Shown here piece by piece: positions 5,683-6,772 of a stretch of DNA of 6,772 nucleotides. Below the pieces are notes generated by a model, which saw nothing but the letters and a program-made list of their open reading frames with translations, was not told the DNA's origin and searched no databases. The first letter of the stretch is position 1. Each line of letters starts with the position of its first letter. Position numbers and translations under genes: made by a program. The stretch comes from Chloroflexota bacterium (lineage in GTDB: Bacteria > Chloroflexota > Anaerolineae > Promineifilales > Promineifilaceae): NCBI GenBank assembly GCA_003519205.1, contig DOXE01000028.1, forward strand, positions 6,973-13,744. The letters are read 5' to 3'.

Positions 5683-6772
5683 TTACGTTCCGTAAACCTC
5701 ATTGGTCTCTTTAATTAACTCGCTAACGACAGCCTTGAGATCCCCTGTCTCTTTCATGATGGCCAGTTGGCGATCAGCGCTGGTCCCTTCTTCCATAATG
5801 CGATAGGCGTACGCTACCTGATCCCTACTGCCTAAGTCGTCGACCACGTCGTCGATAAACCAGCTAATTAACTCGCCGATCAGCTCCCGGGCCGGCAATT
5901 CTTGTTGTTTGCCGAAGTCTATCAACCGGCCGTCGAGACCATAACGAACTGCACGCCATTTATTTTCCTCGATCACGTCCTGTGGGTAGACACGGAAGGT
6001 CATGTTATCGTGTCGAAGTTTCCACAGCTTGGCGATGATGGCCTGGAAGATCGCCGCGATGCAGATCGCTTCTTCCACCCGGGTGCAAACGTCGCAGATG
6101 CGAAACTCGATAGTTGGGTACGACCAGTTCGGCCGGACATCCCACCATATATTTTGTCCATCGGGGATGCAATGGGTCCGCACCAGTGTATCGACTAGTT
6201 GGGTGTAGTCGGCCCAGGAAGAGAAAACGCGTGGAATACCCGTTCGCGGAAAGTTGCGCAAGAATAAATTTCGATAGGACTTTAAACCCGTGTCTTGCCC
6301 CATCCAGAAAGGTGAGCTAGTCGATAGGGTCAGGACGTGAGGCAACAGGTATCGGGATACGTTCATGGCATCGATTAGAAATTCCCTATCTTCGACAGTG
6401 ATGTGAACGTGGGTGCTGAAAGTCAGTTTTTTTTGGATTAAATCTCGATCGTCATATTTGACGCCCATAAGCGATTCGTGAATGGGTTCTGCTTCCTGAC
6501 TTTGCGGGGCGTAATATGGGTGTGTGCCAGCCGCCAATATACGTAATCCATTCTTAGCTGCCAGGTCAGCTACGCCCTGGCGGATTTTTACCAATTCTTC
6601 CCCCGCTTCAATCGGGGTACGACAGACCTTAGTGCCAATTTCGATGATGGATTGCCTTACACGCGGCTCGAAATCGAACTCGCGAAGCACCCGGTATTCT
6701 TCTTCCAGGCTCTGAGTGATATAGGAACGAAGCTCGCCCGATTCCGGGTCGACGATCTGGTATTCTTCTTCG
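5683..6772 (-). CDS. YbdK/GCS2-type carboxylate-amine ligase, 5'-truncated by window edge
   Basis: This is a member of the glutamate-cysteine ligase 2 superfamily, ATP-grasp-like enzymes of the glutamine synthetase fold that join a carboxylate to an amine. E. coli YbdK has weak gamma-glutamylcysteine synthesis activity; the real substrate here is unknown. The frame is open to the right edge, where the first full codons read EEEYQIVDPESGEL, the diagnostic N-terminal motif. Only about 10 residues and the start are missing, and the in-frame GTG at 6690-6688 is internal. Of 362 visible residues, motifs are IEIGT (43-47), AGTHP (81-85), HVHI (121-124), SPFWMGQDTG (153-162), WWDVRP (209-214), IEFRICD (221-227) and ENKWRAVRYGLDG (269-281), all in family order. 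The C-terminus (VYGT) looks complete. No terminator follows in the 179 nt before the VIT/VWA gene, so read-through is possible. Confidence 0.92.
   Translation of the reverse strand, partial: EEEYQIVDPESGELRSYITQSLEEEYRVLREFDFEPRVRQSIIEIGTKVCRTPIEAGEELVKIRQGVADLAAKNGLRILAAGTHPYYAPQSQEAEPIHESLMGVKYDDRDLIQKKLTFSTHVHITVEDREFLIDAMNVSRYLLPHVLTLSTSSPFWMGQDTGLKSYRNLFLRNFPRTGIPRVFSSWADYTQLVDTLVRTHCIPDGQNIWWDVRPNWSYPTIEFRICDVCTRVEEAICIAAIFQAIIAKLWKLRHDNMTFRVYPQDVIEENKWRAVRYGLDGRLIDFGKQQELPARELIGELISWFIDDVVDDLGSRDQVAYAYRIMEEGTSADRQLAIMKETGDLKAVVSELIKETNEVYGT

Noticed and set aside
6688..6690. GTG as the start of the ligase gene
   Set aside because: The diagnostic EEEYQIVDP motif is encoded upstream in the same frame, so this GTG is an internal valine.

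Overview
The window looks like ordinary chromosomal sequence from a bacterium of roughly balanced GC content. The best guess for the source is Chloroflexota (Anaerolineae or a relative). This rests on the style of the RsgA protein, on a secreted lipoprotein with tandem 'FxxFY...FG...QYFQ.ARLEW' repeats of a kind I associate with that phylum, and on a VIT/VWA surface protein with a short C-terminal membrane anchor. The assignment is inference; there is no rRNA or other marker to settle it.

Left half, + strand. The 3' part of etfA (electron transfer flavoprotein alpha subunit) enters from the left edge and ends at 890. A 126-nt gap follows with a good sigma-70-type promoter (TTTACA, 18 nt, TATAAT), a leader with a small hairpin and a strong Shine-Dalgarno. 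Then comes rsgA, the circularly permuted GTPase of 30S ribosome maturation, which probably starts at a CTG codon at 1017. A lipoprotein gene follows 38 nt later and is probably co-transcribed.

Right half, - strand. A YbdK/GCS2-type carboxylate-amine ligase enters from the right edge and stops at 5683. After a 179-nt gap with its own plausible promoter and a near-ideal ribosome binding site comes an 810-residue secreted VIT + von Willebrand factor A protein, ending at 3071. The two halves converge on a 120-nt gap holding one clear factor-independent terminator hairpin, whose T-run serves the - strand transcript.

The genes do not form one pathway. Etf is electron transfer, RsgA is ribosome assembly, and the ligase makes a small gamma-glutamyl-like or other amide compound of unknown identity. 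The two exported proteins (lipoprotein and VIT/VWA protein) act outside the membrane. I see no mobile element, CRISPR array, tRNA or rRNA, and no convincing new multi-gene system. The items most worth a second look are the CTG start and leader of rsgA, the repeat-built lipoprotein, the C-terminal module and anchor of the VIT/VWA protein, and a strong excess of the hexamer GGCCGG/CCGGCC across all genes.
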